Assembly (NCBI GenBank): GCA_002502625.1
Contig: DAPV01000072.1
Location: forward strand, 1-31,624
Direction: 5' to 3'
DNA from: Euryarchaeota archaeon UBA125
GTDB taxonomy: Archaea > Thermoplasmatota > Poseidoniia > Poseidoniales > Thalassarchaeaceae
DNA: 31,624 bases
Position 1 is the stretch's first letter, and every line of letters begins with the position of its first letter. Of this stretch, positions 1 to 9,700 are shown piece after piece. Both the position numbers and the translations under genes were made by a program. A model generated the notes under the pieces. The model worked only from the letters and a program-made list of their open reading frames with translations, was not told where the DNA came from and did not search any database.

Positions 1-893
1 AAAATATTTTGCCAGCGGCAAATGTACTCGGAACTATTGTACATCGATTGGTAGAAATTGGAGTTCCAAGCCCTAAACGTTCGCAAGAATCTCTTCCACT
101 ACCAATTGAATGGACAAAGAATCTAGGCTCAAGTTGGCAAGGTAGTTCATTGGAAAAAGCGATGGATGAAGTCTTCCAAGAATTCCTTACATCTAATGTC
201 AATAAAGATCAAACAAAGAAGTTAGTAAGTACAATGATTTCAAATCTGGACAATTCTGAATTAGGCCAATTTTTGAATAAATTTAAGGGAAAAATGGGTA
301 TCTTAGAGGGCGTAAGAACTGAATTACCATTTGGTATGGAATTGGATGTTAGGGGCACACCTCTAGAGATATCTCAAGACACTCCTAGAGGGACACATAT
401 TTTTGCAAAAGCAGAAAAGAAATATGCTCGTTTAAGTGGACTTATTGATTTAGTAATTGCATTCCAAAGTCCCGAAAATGAGTCAAAAATAATGCCTATA
501 GATCTGAAGACAGAAGATGCAAAAATTCTTTTAAAATCCAACGAAGAAACTCAAGGAACATTGTTGGAAATAATGCCTGATGGTGAAATTTCAGAAGCCG
601 AGAAATCAATAATTATGAAACATCGTCATCAGCTTTTCGTTTATCATTATGCATTAGAATTACAGGAGTCAATTAGAGCTAGCAATGGATTGCAAAGAAG
701 AATTGTTGAGAATCCTGCGATTTGGGTTGGTGTTTCTGGTCGATTGGTTCAGATGAGTGATGAAATCATGTCTCTTGTAGAGTCTGAATTACATCCATTA
801 TTGAATGAAATGATTGCTATTGATTATGGAATCAAAAAAGATCATTCATCCTTTATCTGCTCTAACATAAACCCTCATTGTTGTCAATTTTGA
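1..893 (+). CDS. RecB/AddB-like PD-(D/E)XK nuclease domain, 3' end of a helicase-nuclease (5' truncated)
   Basis: The reading frame is open through the left edge, so this is the C-terminal part of a longer protein; the TTG at 9 is probably not a real start. Counting from it, the order of motifs fits the RecB/AddB/Cas4-type nuclease fold: G8-x3-H12-x3-E16, then GLID (D147), DLK (D165, K167) and Q208-x3-Y212. The family resects or trims DNA ends using one or two metal ions, usually behind a UvrD-like helicase, which would lie outside the window. The last residues hold C284, C291 and C292, reminiscent of the three C-terminal cysteines that bind Fe-S in AddB-type nucleases, but the spacing is not canonical and the fourth Cys is not seen. 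The nuclease fold is fairly certain; the helicase fusion is inferred. Confidence 0.75.
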   Translation, partial: NILPAANVLGTIVHRLVEIGVPSPKRSQESLPLPIEWTKNLGSSWQGSSLEKAMDEVFQEFLTSNVNKDQTKKLVSTMISNLDNSELGQFLNKFKGKMGILEGVRTELPFGMELDVRGTPLEISQDTPRGTHIFAKAEKKYARLSGLIDLVIAFQSPENESKIMPIDLKTEDAKILLKSNEETQGTLLEIMPDGEISEAEKSIIMKHRHQLFVYHYALELQESIRASNGLQRRIVENPAIWVGVSGRLVQMSDEIMSLVESELHPLLNEMIAIDYGIKKDHSSFICSNINPHCCQF

Positions 894-941
894 TGTCCCA
901 ATAATCGATATGAACATTTACTACAAACCACTCGTATCTTT

Positions 942-1145
942 ATGGCAAGGTTTGATTTATCCTTAGTAATAGGTGTTTCATTATTGATTTACGCTGGATT
1001 CTGTTTGGTCAAAGGCGGTACTCATGTGCGAGGAAAAGGGTGGGTTTCGAAGTATACACATCCAATTTCTTATCGAATCAATCAAATCCTTTTCTTTCTT
1101 ATTGGTTTTTCTATGATTGTCTCAAATTACATATTTGTTAGATAA
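942..1145 (+). CDS. Small two-helix membrane protein, unknown function
   Basis: This 67-residue protein has two hydrophobic stretches, about residues 6-24 and 46-65. A short basic, Gly-rich loop (KGGTHVRGKGW region) separates them. It starts at ATG 942, 48 bases after the nuclease gene, and is followed at once by the M20 peptidase, all on the same strand. I recognise no family. A small membrane helper or an orphan protein are both possible. Two clean membrane spans and normal codon use for the region make it likely to be real. Confidence 0.55.
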   Translation: MARFDLSLVIGVSLLIYAGFCLVKGGTHVRGKGWVSKYTHPISYRINQILFFLIGFSMIVSNYIFVR

Positions 1146-1189
1146 AGAATATCGGAATACTCAATGTGCTAATTGTTCTGGCTATCTAC

Positions 1190-2608
1190 ATGGACGATTC
1201 CCAAGTAGACACGATGTTGAATTATATTCGGAAGAATTGGACAGATTCTGTCCTTCCATCTTTATGTGATTTTATTCGAATTCCTGCTCAGTCACCCAGT
1301 TTTGATCCTGATTGGGAAGCTAGAGGAGAACTTGATCAAGCCATTGAATTATTTTGTTCATGGTTGGACACTCTTGGCATTGAAGATTTGACATATGAGA
1401 CTCATCGTTTACCTGGAAGAACTCCAATTTTACTTGTTGATGTACCAGGCACTGGTTCAGGAGATGTATTGTTTTACAGCCACTTAGACAAACAACCTCC
1501 AGTAACTGATTTGTGGTCTGAAGGTAAACATCCATTTGACCCTGTTTTTGAAGCCCCTTATTTATTCGGAAGAGGAAGTGTTGATGATGGATATGGAGGT
1601 TATCTCTGTGCTTTAGCAGTTCAAACTTTACGTGCTCATGGGATTCCTCACCCTCGTTGTCGTTTTTTGATTGAGACATGTGAAGAATCTGGATCTTTTG
1701 ACCTTCCTCCTTACTTGGATTCTCTTTCTGATCAAATTGGTATTCCTGATCTTGTTGTGGTCCTTGATTCTGGAGCAGGTGATTATGAAAATATATGGGT
1801 CACTGAATCTTTACGAGGATTGGTGGCTGGAACTCTAAAGGTTGAAGTTAGTACTGAAGGGGTTCATTCTGGTTTTGCTGGAGGAATAATTCCCGAGACT
1901 TTTCGAATTGCTAGAAATTTGATTTCAAGAGTTGAAAACTCAACTACAGGGGAGATATTAGTGCCAGAACTCCATGTTGAGATCGAACAATCATTACGTA
2001 ATCGCGCAGAAAGAATCGTTGAAGTATTGGGTGACTCGGTATGGAGTGGATTTCCAATGTTAGATGGTGTAGAACCTCAAGTAAAAGATCCAGTAGAGGT
2101 TGTTTTGAATGGAAATTGGAGACCCGCTCTTGCCGTAATTGGTGCAAATGGATTCCCCTCTACCGCAGATGCTGGAAATGTTTTGAGACCATTTTCTGAA
2201 TTCTCGCTTTCCTTCCGTATTCCACCAGGTGTAGATTCAGATAATGCTTTACAGGCTGTAAAGAACATTTTAGAAGCAAATCCTCCTCATGGTGCTAAGG
2301 TTACCTTTTCTGCTGATGTTGGTGCAGATGGATTCAGAGCACCCCCACTTCATCCCTCCATAGATTCTGCTCTAAATCGTGCTGCTCAGCACTTGTATGG
2401 GGAAAATTGGATGCCATTATTTGAGGGCGGTACCATTCCTTTCCTTTCAATGATGCAAAATCGGTTTCCGAATGCTGCATTTCTGGTTACTGGTTCAATG
2501 GGCCCAGATGGTAATGCACACGGCCCTGATGAGAAATTACATGTCCCTGCATCCGAGAATTTGACTTTGGCTATTTCTCTTGCTCTGAATGCCCTAAGTA
2601 AGGGCTGA
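1190..2608 (+). CDS. M20-family metallopeptidase (dipeptidase-like)
   Basis: A cytoplasmic zinc-dependent exopeptidase of clan MH, about 472 residues, close to the usual length of M20 dipeptidases. Zinc-site motifs occur in order: SHLDKQPP (H98), GRGSVDDGYGG (D132/D133), ETCEESGS (E165/E166), LDSGAG (D193), and a late NAHGPDEKLH whose first His fits the last metal ligand. H226 in VHSGFAGG matches the dimerisation-domain His. The pattern resembles cytosolic nonspecific dipeptidases more than ArgE or DapE; the substrate cannot be set from sequence. I chose ATG 1190 because the upstream GTG at 1166 only adds eight hydrophobic residues not typical of the family. It would help recycle peptides, fitting a protein-degrading marine heterotroph (inference). 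Confidence 0.88.
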   Translation: MDDSQVDTMLNYIRKNWTDSVLPSLCDFIRIPAQSPSFDPDWEARGELDQAIELFCSWLDTLGIEDLTYETHRLPGRTPILLVDVPGTGSGDVLFYSHLDKQPPVTDLWSEGKHPFDPVFEAPYLFGRGSVDDGYGGYLCALAVQTLRAHGIPHPRCRFLIETCEESGSFDLPPYLDSLSDQIGIPDLVVVLDSGAGDYENIWVTESLRGLVAGTLKVEVSTEGVHSGFAGGIIPETFRIARNLISRVENSTTGEILVPELHVEIEQSLRNRAERIVEVLGDSVWSGFPMLDGVEPQVKDPVEVVLNGNWRPALAVIGANGFPSTADAGNVLRPFSEFSLSFRIPPGVDSDNALQAVKNILEANPPHGAKVTFSADVGADGFRAPPLHPSIDSALNRAAQHLYGENWMPLFEGGTIPFLSMMQNRFPNAAFLVTGSMGPDGNAHGPDEKLHVPASENLTLAISLALNALSKG

Positions 2609-2642
2609 GTTGTAAGAACAGAGCCCAATAGAGCCGCCGGGG

Positions 2643-2648
2643 TTATAT
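2643..2648 (+). promoter_or_regulatory. Probable TATA box for a leaderless transcript
   Basis: TTATAT is centred about 25 bases before ATG 2671, the spacing expected for an archaeal TATA box when the transcript begins at or next to the start codon. No Shine-Dalgarno motif precedes 2671, consistent with leaderless translation. The call rests on spacing and base composition only. Confidence 0.4.
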
Positions 2649-2670
2649 CGGAAGGTGTTTTGCAACGACT

Positions 2671-3387
2671 ATGGACCCGCTTAGTGACGATGAAGTTGAG
2701 GAGCAAGATAGCCCCGAACAGCGTATACGCCGACTTGAAACTCGCCTCGCTGAAGAGACACAAAGATTGGAACGATTGTATGAAGCATATCGAAAGGCTG
2801 AGGGAGAGATTGCAGATAAACAGGCTCTCATAGACGTACTAGAAAAGGAAGCTTTAGATCGTGAGATTGAAGCTGAAGGTCTTGAACACCTTCTATCTGA
2901 GAAAGACAATAAAATCCGAGAACTTGAATTGGACGGAGCCAAATCGTCTAAGAGAGTAGAACATTTGGAACCTGAATTGGAGAAAATGGAAGAAAAATAC
3001 TCCAAAGAACGTGCTATGCTAGGCCGTGTTTACGAGATTACGGAAGAACTTGATGAACAACTCCAAACTGCTCAATCAGAATTGGAGGCTCGTGATGATT
3101 GGTATGTACAACATATGAAGGTCTTTGAGGATCTAAACCAGGCAATCAAAGACAGATATGAGATGATCGAATCAGCAGTTGAAAAGGCGGCAGAATTCCA
3201 GAAGGCTCAAGAGAGTTTCAAGCAAAGAATGGAAGAGGCAATTTCCACAGCACAGAAGACTGGAGGCACAATTCCAGTTGGACCAGTAGAAGTTTCAGTT
3301 GATGCCGGACCAGACGGTGTCTTAGGAACCGATGATGATGAAATTCAAGTAAATCCAGCGGGAACTGCGGAAGAGGAAGAAGAGTGA
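2671..3387 (+). CDS. Coiled-coil protein with acidic C-terminal tail
   Basis: A soluble 238-residue protein of unknown function. Residues about 10-200 are almost wholly charged, heptad-like helix (repeated E, K, R, L and Q with no Pro), so a long coiled coil is expected. After a Gly/Thr linker comes a short Asp-rich segment, DAGPDGVLGTDDDEIQV, which looks like a calcium-binding loop, and the protein ends in EEEEE. There is no signal peptide or membrane span. It lies seven bases before the phosphatidylserine decarboxylase-like gene and is probably cotranscribed with it. A structural or scaffolding role is a guess; composition alone does not assign a family. Confidence 0.75.
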   Translation: MDPLSDDEVEEQDSPEQRIRRLETRLAEETQRLERLYEAYRKAEGEIADKQALIDVLEKEALDREIEAEGLEHLLSEKDNKIRELELDGAKSSKRVEHLEPELEKMEEKYSKERAMLGRVYEITEELDEQLQTAQSELEARDDWYVQHMKVFEDLNQAIKDRYEMIESAVEKAAEFQKAQESFKQRMEEAISTAQKTGGTIPVGPVEVSVDAGPDGVLGTDDDEIQVNPAGTAEEEEE

Positions 3388-3394
3388 GTTTTTG

Positions 3395-4231
3395 ATGGGC
3401 ATTGCCCAACCAGGTCAAGGGCCTTCAATTCTTGTTTCCGCGATGTCCATAGGTATGTTTTCAATTTCGTTTACAGTATCTGATCCTGGAGGATTTGTGA
3501 CCCTCGCAGGCGTGATTCTAGCCTGTCTTGCCACATTCATAATTTTCTTTCATCGAGACCCTGAAAGACATATACCTTCAGATAAGGAATTAGTAGTCTC
3601 TCCTGCTGATGGAAGAATCATGTTTGTTGTTCGAGAACGATCTACTGGCCGACGTCCTACAAATGAAGAGAAAAAAACGGAAGAAATTGAAACACATTCG
3701 CTGATGGGCGATTGGTTTCCTCAAGCACCTGAAAATCCTTTGAGTTTTGAAACAGAACAGAGATGGGAACCAGTCAATTCTGGCGAAGAACTCCCAACTG
3801 ATGTGTTTCGAATTGCAATTTACATGTCTCCTCTTGATGTACATGTTCAACGTAGTCCTATTTCCTCAAAGATTGTTGCAATGGAACATCGTACTGGAAA
3901 AGGACGGACGAGAGGTCCATTCCAGAAGGCATCAAAGAAAGAAAGTGAAGCAAATGAGCGTGTTAGAACAGTCTTTCAATCTGATGATGGGATTTCTATT
4001 GAAGTAACTCAAATTGCCGGCGCAATTGCTCGAACAATCATTCCATTTTCATTTATTTCTGATAATCTTCAGCGAGGAGAAAGATACGGCATGATTCGTT
4101 TAGGTAGTCGTGTAGATATTCGAGTTCCTGCAGAAGGAGCTCAACCTTTGGTTGAATCAAATCTAATGGTTCTTGCAGGAACCACGCCATTATTCAGAAG
4201 AGAGCAATTACGGATAGAACAAGAAAGATAA
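3395..4231 (+). CDS. psd: Phosphatidylserine/archaetidylserine decarboxylase proenzyme
   Basis: A pyruvoyl-dependent enzyme that turns the phosphoserine lipid headgroup into phosphoethanolamine. The self-cleavage site is present as LGSRVD (Gly237-Ser238); the Ser would become the pyruvoyl group of the small subunit. Other family marks are HRDPER near residue 54, SPADGRI (Asp71 region), and YMSPLDVHVQRSP (His150). One or two N-terminal hydrophobic segments (about 10-52) place it at the membrane. At 278 residues it is longer than the roughly 200-residue short archaeal/bacterial form, mainly because of about 45 extra polar residues at 85-133. ATG 3395 is preferred over the adjacent TTG. The 3' end overlaps the convergent exchanger gene by 24 bases. 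Whether the lipid is ester- or ether-linked cannot be read from the gene. Confidence 0.88.
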   Translation: MGIAQPGQGPSILVSAMSIGMFSISFTVSDPGGFVTLAGVILACLATFIIFFHRDPERHIPSDKELVVSPADGRIMFVVRERSTGRRPTNEEKKTEEIETHSLMGDWFPQAPENPLSFETEQRWEPVNSGEELPTDVFRIAIYMSPLDVHVQRSPISSKIVAMEHRTGKGRTRGPFQKASKKESEANERVRTVFQSDDGISIEVTQIAGAIARTIIPFSFISDNLQRGERYGMIRLGSRVDIRVPAEGAQPLVESNLMVLAGTTPLFRREQLRIEQER

Positions 4232-5401
4232 TCCAATGATGACATAGGTTGCGAGAAGCATTGCACCTTCCATCCAGTTAGATTGCCCATCTCTTGCAAT
4301 ACTGTTCGCTAACAAAACAGCAAGCATACAAGCAGCAGTTTCCAATAATCCGAATTCAAAACTCAAATCTACACCTATTATCCAAGCAACTAGAATTACT
4401 AGAGGTGCAACAAATGCTGCAATTTGTACTGACGATCCAACTGCAATTCCGATAGATAGGTCCATTCGATTTTTCCCTGCTACAACAACTGCAGTGAAAT
4501 GTTCTGCAGCATTACCAAACAAAGGCAGAAGAATTACTCCAATGAAAACCGCTGATAGACCAATAGATTCACCTGCTGCTTCTACAGAATGAACCATTAT
4601 TTCAGCCATTAATGAAACAAAAATTGTTGCAATCAACAGTAATATTCCTGCATCTTTGAGTTCCATGGTTGGTTCTTCATGACCATGGGAACTTCCAGAC
4701 ATCATATCTGAATGAGTCTTGAGTTGGAAAAACAATAGTAATCCATAAGATGCCATTAAAACGATTGCAGTTAATCTAGAAACCATTAGTACTCCTTGTA
4801 CAATTTCAGACTCCTCAATTCCATTAATTGATAAAGCAATATGAAATACAGTAGGTAGAATCAAGCAGATTGTTGAGAGAAGGAGTAGAGTTGTATTGAT
4901 ACTAACAGCTTGGGGATTGAATTTCTGTTCTTTATGACGTAGTCCACCCCAAAGGAATGAGAGACCCATTACCAACAGTAAGTTTCCAAGAATACTACCA
5001 ATTAAGCTAGTTTTTACCAATGTAATCATGGCATTTCCAAGTTCTAAATTATTATTTGAAAATGCACTTGCAGCAGCAAAAACAGCTACTATTGCAATAA
5101 TTATTTCAGCAGCATTTCCGAATGTAGCATTTAGTAATCCACCTACTGATTCAGACGTTCTTGTTGCAATTTCTTCTGTTGCCTTCCCCATCAAGAATGC
5201 TAATGGCATAATTCCAATCATAGAAGAAATAAATTGTATCGATTCATCAAGATGTGCTAGTTTTGCATATCCTGCAATCGGAACTGCGATTAGAAGCCAA
5301 TTTAGAATAGAGTTTCTTGGGTCGCATGCCGAAATAATAGAAGAGATGGCCCCACGTGTGCCATTTTCGAATTCATTGCCGTCTTCGGGGTCTTCGGACA
5401 T
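4208..5401 (-). CDS. CaCA-family calcium/cation:proton antiporter (CAX type)
   Basis: A polytopic membrane protein of about 397 residues with some eleven hydrophobic helices in two related halves. Each half carries the signature alpha-repeat motif: GNAAEIII in the first and GNAAEHFTAV in the second, both with the Asn/Glu pair that binds the cation in CAX antiporters. A short His-rich, acidic loop (SSHGHEE) separates the halves, as in many CAX proteins. The likely role is Ca2+ export driven by protons. ATG 5401 is chosen because the reading frame further upstream is polar, unlike the family, and would run across the start of the divergent kinase gene. The last 24 bases overlap the end of the decarboxylase gene. 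Confidence 0.9.
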   Translation of the reverse strand: MSEDPEDGNEFENGTRGAISSIISACDPRNSILNWLLIAVPIAGYAKLAHLDESIQFISSMIGIMPLAFLMGKATEEIATRTSESVGGLLNATFGNAAEIIIAIVAVFAAASAFSNNNLELGNAMITLVKTSLIGSILGNLLLVMGLSFLWGGLRHKEQKFNPQAVSINTTLLLLSTICLILPTVFHIALSINGIEESEIVQGVLMVSRLTAIVLMASYGLLLFFQLKTHSDMMSGSSHGHEEPTMELKDAGILLLIATIFVSLMAEIMVHSVEAAGESIGLSAVFIGVILLPLFGNAAEHFTAVVVAGKNRMDLSIGIAVGSSVQIAAFVAPLVILVAWIIGVDLSFEFGLLETAACMLAVLLANSIARDGQSNWMEGAMLLATYVIIGLSFLFYP

Positions 5402-5478
5402 ACCCCAACCAAGTAAAGACGGAGCGTCAAGATTGCGATTCTCGGAGCCTTCATGTTTAGTGTAGTAGAGCGACAGGT

Positions 5479-5988
5479 ATGTTTCCCAGTACCTCGATTG
5501 CTCTTTCAGGTTCTCCAGGGTCTGGAAAATCGAGTATCGCTGAATTAGCAAAATCGAGTGGTTGGGAAGTTATTTCAGTTGAAAAACTAGCAGAGAATCA
5601 CGGATTTTTGGGAGAATTCGATAAAAAAGATCAAGCAAAAGAAATAGACATTGAGAAACTTCGCAAAACTCTTGGTCGAATAGACGGTCCATTGATTATT
5701 GACGGACATCTTAGTCACTATTTGGAAGTAGATGCGATTGTAATTCTTAGATGTAAACCATCAATTCTTCGTGAAAGGCTTCAGCTACGAGGATATCCTG
5801 AATGGAAGATAGAGTCGAATGTTGAATGGGAAATTATCGGCAGTTCTTGGTCCGATATTGAAAATGAAAATGTTGCCGAATTTGAAACGTCATCTACCGA
5901 GCCATACATAGTTTGGTCGTCTATTCAAGATTGGATTAATGAAGGCCATCCTTCAAGAAAACCATTTGTTGATTGGATGAATGATTAA
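5479..5988 (+). CDS. AK6/Fap7-type adenylate kinase-like NTPase
   Basis: A small P-loop kinase of 169 residues, close to the 160-190 typical of the archaeal AK6 (Fap7) group. The Walker A loop is GSPGSGKS at residues 11-18. The AK6-typical segments follow: a central DGHLSHYL, the strand VDAIVILRC, then RERLQLRGY and a helix ending NVEWEIIG. Family members have adenylate kinase/ATPase activity; eukaryotic and some archaeal versions act in 18S/16S rRNA 3'-end maturation with uS11. It is divergently placed to the cation exchanger (77 bases apart) and its stop overlaps that of the convergent pgsA-like gene. The family is fairly certain; the cellular role is inferred from homologues. Confidence 0.85.
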   Translation: MFPSTSIALSGSPGSGKSSIAELAKSSGWEVISVEKLAENHGFLGEFDKKDQAKEIDIEKLRKTLGRIDGPLIIDGHLSHYLEVDAIVILRCKPSILRERLQLRGYPEWKIESNVEWEIIGSSWSDIENENVAEFETSSTEPYIVWSSIQDWINEGHPSRKPFVDWMND

Positions 5989-6587
5989 CTCATTGCAGAT
6001 CGTAGTTTTATTGCGTAATCTACTCCCGAAATAACGGTCAATGTAGTTGCTATCATCATTGCCCAATAGCAAATCTCTGAATACAACATTTCTTGCATTG
6101 AAACCCCATGTATTGCCATGCCTGCCAGGATCATAATAATTGCAATAGTTTGTGACATAGTCTTCCCTTTGCCTAATTTACTAGCTGAAAAGTCGATTTG
6201 TTGAACTTCAGCATACCCTCTTAGTCCAGTGATCAATGTTTCACGACAAATGATTAGGATAACAGCCCAATAAGGAACTAGAGTAGAAGTCCAAGTAGAT
6301 ACACTTAGCAAAATCAGTACACTTTGAATAAGGATCTTATCGATTAAAGGATCCATCATTCTACCAAAAATGGTAACACTGTCTAATTTTCTAGCTAGAT
6401 ATCCATCCAATGCATCTGTTGCCATACCAATGCTAAAAATTCCTAAAACCATCCACCAGAACCAAGGTTCTGGAAAAATTTGTTCATTGCCCCAGCAAAC
6501 GAAAATGACAATCAGGATAGGAACTGCACCTAGTCTAGACATGCTTACGATGTTTGGCCATGGGCTTACCTTCCTAACCTCGTCCAT
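5985..6587 (-). CDS. pgsA: CDP-alcohol phosphatidyltransferase, PgsA-like
   Basis: An integral membrane enzyme of phospholipid headgroup synthesis, 200 residues with about five to six membrane helices. The complete catalytic motif is visible: D58-x2-D61-G-x2-A-R66-x8-G75-x3-D79-x3-D83. The N-terminal NIVSMSRLGAVP matches the NxxTxxRxxxxP found in bacterial PgsA, which makes phosphatidylglycerophosphate from CDP-diacylglycerol and glycerol-3-phosphate. In an archaeon the analogous product could be archaetidylglycerophosphate. The gene ends in a four-base convergent overlap with the AK6 gene. The family is certain; which acceptor alcohol is used, and lipid stereochemistry, are not readable here. 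Confidence 0.88.
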   Translation of the reverse strand: MDEVRKVSPWPNIVSMSRLGAVPILIVIFVCWGNEQIFPEPWFWWMVLGIFSIGMATDALDGYLARKLDSVTIFGRMMDPLIDKILIQSVLILLSVSTWTSTLVPYWAVILIICRETLITGLRGYAEVQQIDFSASKLGKGKTMSQTIAIIMILAGMAIHGVSMQEMLYSEICYWAMMIATTLTVISGVDYAIKLRSAMS

Positions 6588-6705
6588 GAAGCGGTTTGGA
6601 ATAACTCGTGCAAGGTTCTTCCGGCGACTTCAATGGTGTAAAGAACCGGTTTCTAAGATATTTTCTCGGCGTCAAGTTCATGTCAGTTAGAGTACCATCG
6701 ATAGT

Positions 6706-9700
6706 ATGGGTGCAGCCATGTCTACGAAGTCTCGTTCCAGTTTCTCGCTTGTATTCATCCTATTATTCAGCATGATTTCGTTCTCTCCAGTGTCTGCAGA
6801 TGACCACTACGATTACAACGATATTGGAGACCCAAATGACGTTCAGGCTCAAGAAATGCAGGCATTTTGGGATTCAACGTATGAGTACACAAAGATCACT
6901 TGGAGAAACATAGGAGGAGACGGTGGAACAGAAGGAGGAATTTCTTCCGGTACAATACAAAATCTCCCATTAGTCAAATATCGTGTTTACCGAGCATCAC
7001 AACCAATTAATGCATCAGATATTACAGATGGAAACTACACACATTTTAGCGAAGTTAATGCATGTCTTCCTGAACAAGATGCATTTTCCTGTTTAGATCA
7101 GGAAAGGAGTACGACTTTCTTAACCTCTCATACTTCCAATGGTTCCTATTACTATGCAGTTTCTACTGTTCTTTCTAACGGTATAGAACATGGATTAGTC
7201 CAAATGAATATTTCTCAAAATTATGTTCCAGTAGTAGAAGAATCGAATCCAATATCAACTCCTTTCAATCTTAGAGCATCTTATGATGGTGCAGCTTCAG
7301 AGACAGTTCTAGAATGGGATAACACGGTTCCAGTATTCTTCCCAGGTCAATTAACAGAAACTGGATTAAATGCTTATACAATACGAATTTATGAACACCC
7401 AGTACCTGCAACAAGAGAAAATTGGGCAGATCTAAATCCTTCATTAGTTGCTATGGATTTACCAGCAGGTACTAGCAGTCATCGTCTTGCAGTTCCAGAT
7501 GGTACTGACAGAGAAGTGTACTATACTGCTACACTCATTGACAATGGATATGAAGATTTTAGGATGCTAACCTCCAATTCATTGAGTGAACCAGTTCGTG
7601 AAGATAATCGAGCACCAGTTCCAGCAATTGAAGTTGCAGCCTCCTTTACTGCAGATCCATCTACAGGGTTTGGGACATCCAGAGTTGTTTGGACAGATGA
7701 CCCTCTTGAAGATGGGAATGAAACATATCGAATTTGGAGGAGTTCCACACCTTTTGGTCAGAACGTATCCGGAGCAACTTTAGTCGGCACTTCTCCCGCT
7801 GGAGTTGAATTGTTTGATGTAGTGATTGATCAAGGTACTTTAGGAGAATCATACTATGCAGTTACTATTGCTGATTGGGTAAACAATCATGACGGTTTGG
7901 TATCCTCAGGTTCTACTTCTACATTGATTTTTGAGGATACCTTCAATCCTTGGATTGCAGAGCCAACTGCTGTTTCTGCATCTTACATGAATGGTGTAAC
8001 ATCAATTACGTGGAACGATCAAATGGGTGCTGAAGGAGAAGTTTACCACGTATATCGATCTGTAGGTACTCGATTGACTTCAGCTTCGAATCTTACTCTT
8101 GAGGCGGAATTAGTTGCAACTGTTCCAGATGGCGTTCAAAGCGCTGCATATACTGTTAATTCTGGAGTTGTACAGTCATCTTACTATTGTGTAACTACTG
8201 AAGCAAGATACGGATATGTAAATGGAACTTACGAAGATACTCGTTTCGTTCAAAATTGTTCAGAACCAACATTAGAGGATACTAGAATGCCAAACCCTGC
8301 ATTTGTATCTGAACCTCAATTAGAAGTAATGTCTTCCCAAAAGTATGTTCTTGTAAGTTGGATCAATAATATCGATGAATCAGATGAAACCTATTCAATT
8401 TGGGCACACCCAGGAAATCCATGGGGTATTGATGACTGGGAAGATGAAGATGTACTTACAGAAGATATCGGAAACGATCCTAATTGGGTACAAATAATGG
8501 ATAACATCGAGGAACCTGAAGAATCTACTACTATTTATCGAAATATCAACATCGATGTTGGACTTGATCAATATCGATGGTATGCTGTCACGACAACAGA
8601 TCTTTATGGTAATGAAAATTTGGCGCTATCTTCTCCCGGAAATGTTTGGAGGGTTCACGAGGACACTACTGCTCCAACAGCTGAAATCTCAATTGAAGGT
8701 GAAGATGAAGACGATGAAGAATTCATTGCCAGAGCATTGACACGTGGTGATTACGAACTTTTGTTCAAGGTCGATGAGATGTTATCTGAAGATCCAGTCA
8801 TCAATGTAACCACCACAGATTATGATGAAGTCGAAGGAACAGGATTCGCGTTTACTGAACAAGGAGGGATGGTAAGAGCTGAACCAGTCCCTGGAAGAGA
8901 ACTAACCTATCGATTGAGAATGACTTTGCCTTCAGGACTAGAAAATGCTGAATTGTATGTAGAGTATACTTTGGTAGATCAAGCAGGTAATACAGAAACT
9001 ACTACTGTTGTTGGTTGGCCAATAGATGTCCAGGATCCAGATATTCAGATGTATTCACCAGGTACTTCTAGCACATACTTGTATGGAGAATATGTAAGAG
9101 TGCATGGAAGTGTTAGTGATGATGTAGGTGTAGATTATGTTAGAATCAAATTTGAAAAGGGTCTTGCAACATCTACTATTCAACGAACTGAATGGTTCAA
9201 TGTAACAGATATTACTGCCCTTGATGATGATGGGAAAGTGTTTGTTTTTGAGTATGTAGATCCTGCAGCATCCTGGCCGATTAAAGGACCACAGAAACTA
9301 ATCGTTGAAGCAGGAGATGCAGCAGGAAATGTTCGCCAAATTTCAATAATTTTCACAGTTGATTTATGCCAACGTTCTGTTAGTGGTTTTACTATATGTG
9401 CAACATCTGTAGATGACCTCAGCCCTCCAGATTTAGATAATGATGGAGTTCGAGATGATATGGATATGTGCATTGAAGCAACATTAGACGAAGTTGATCC
9501 ATCTACCGGTTGTTCTACTCCAGGAATGTTTTCTGGAACATACATTTTGGTTTATGCAATGGGTGGTTTAAATCTAGTTTTACTAATTGCAGCAATATTG
9601 GCAGCATCAATGGCTAATTCAAATCCGAGTAAGAAACGACGTGGTGATGAAGAAGATATGATGGATGAGGATGATTGGATGGCTGACTTCATGAGTGGAG

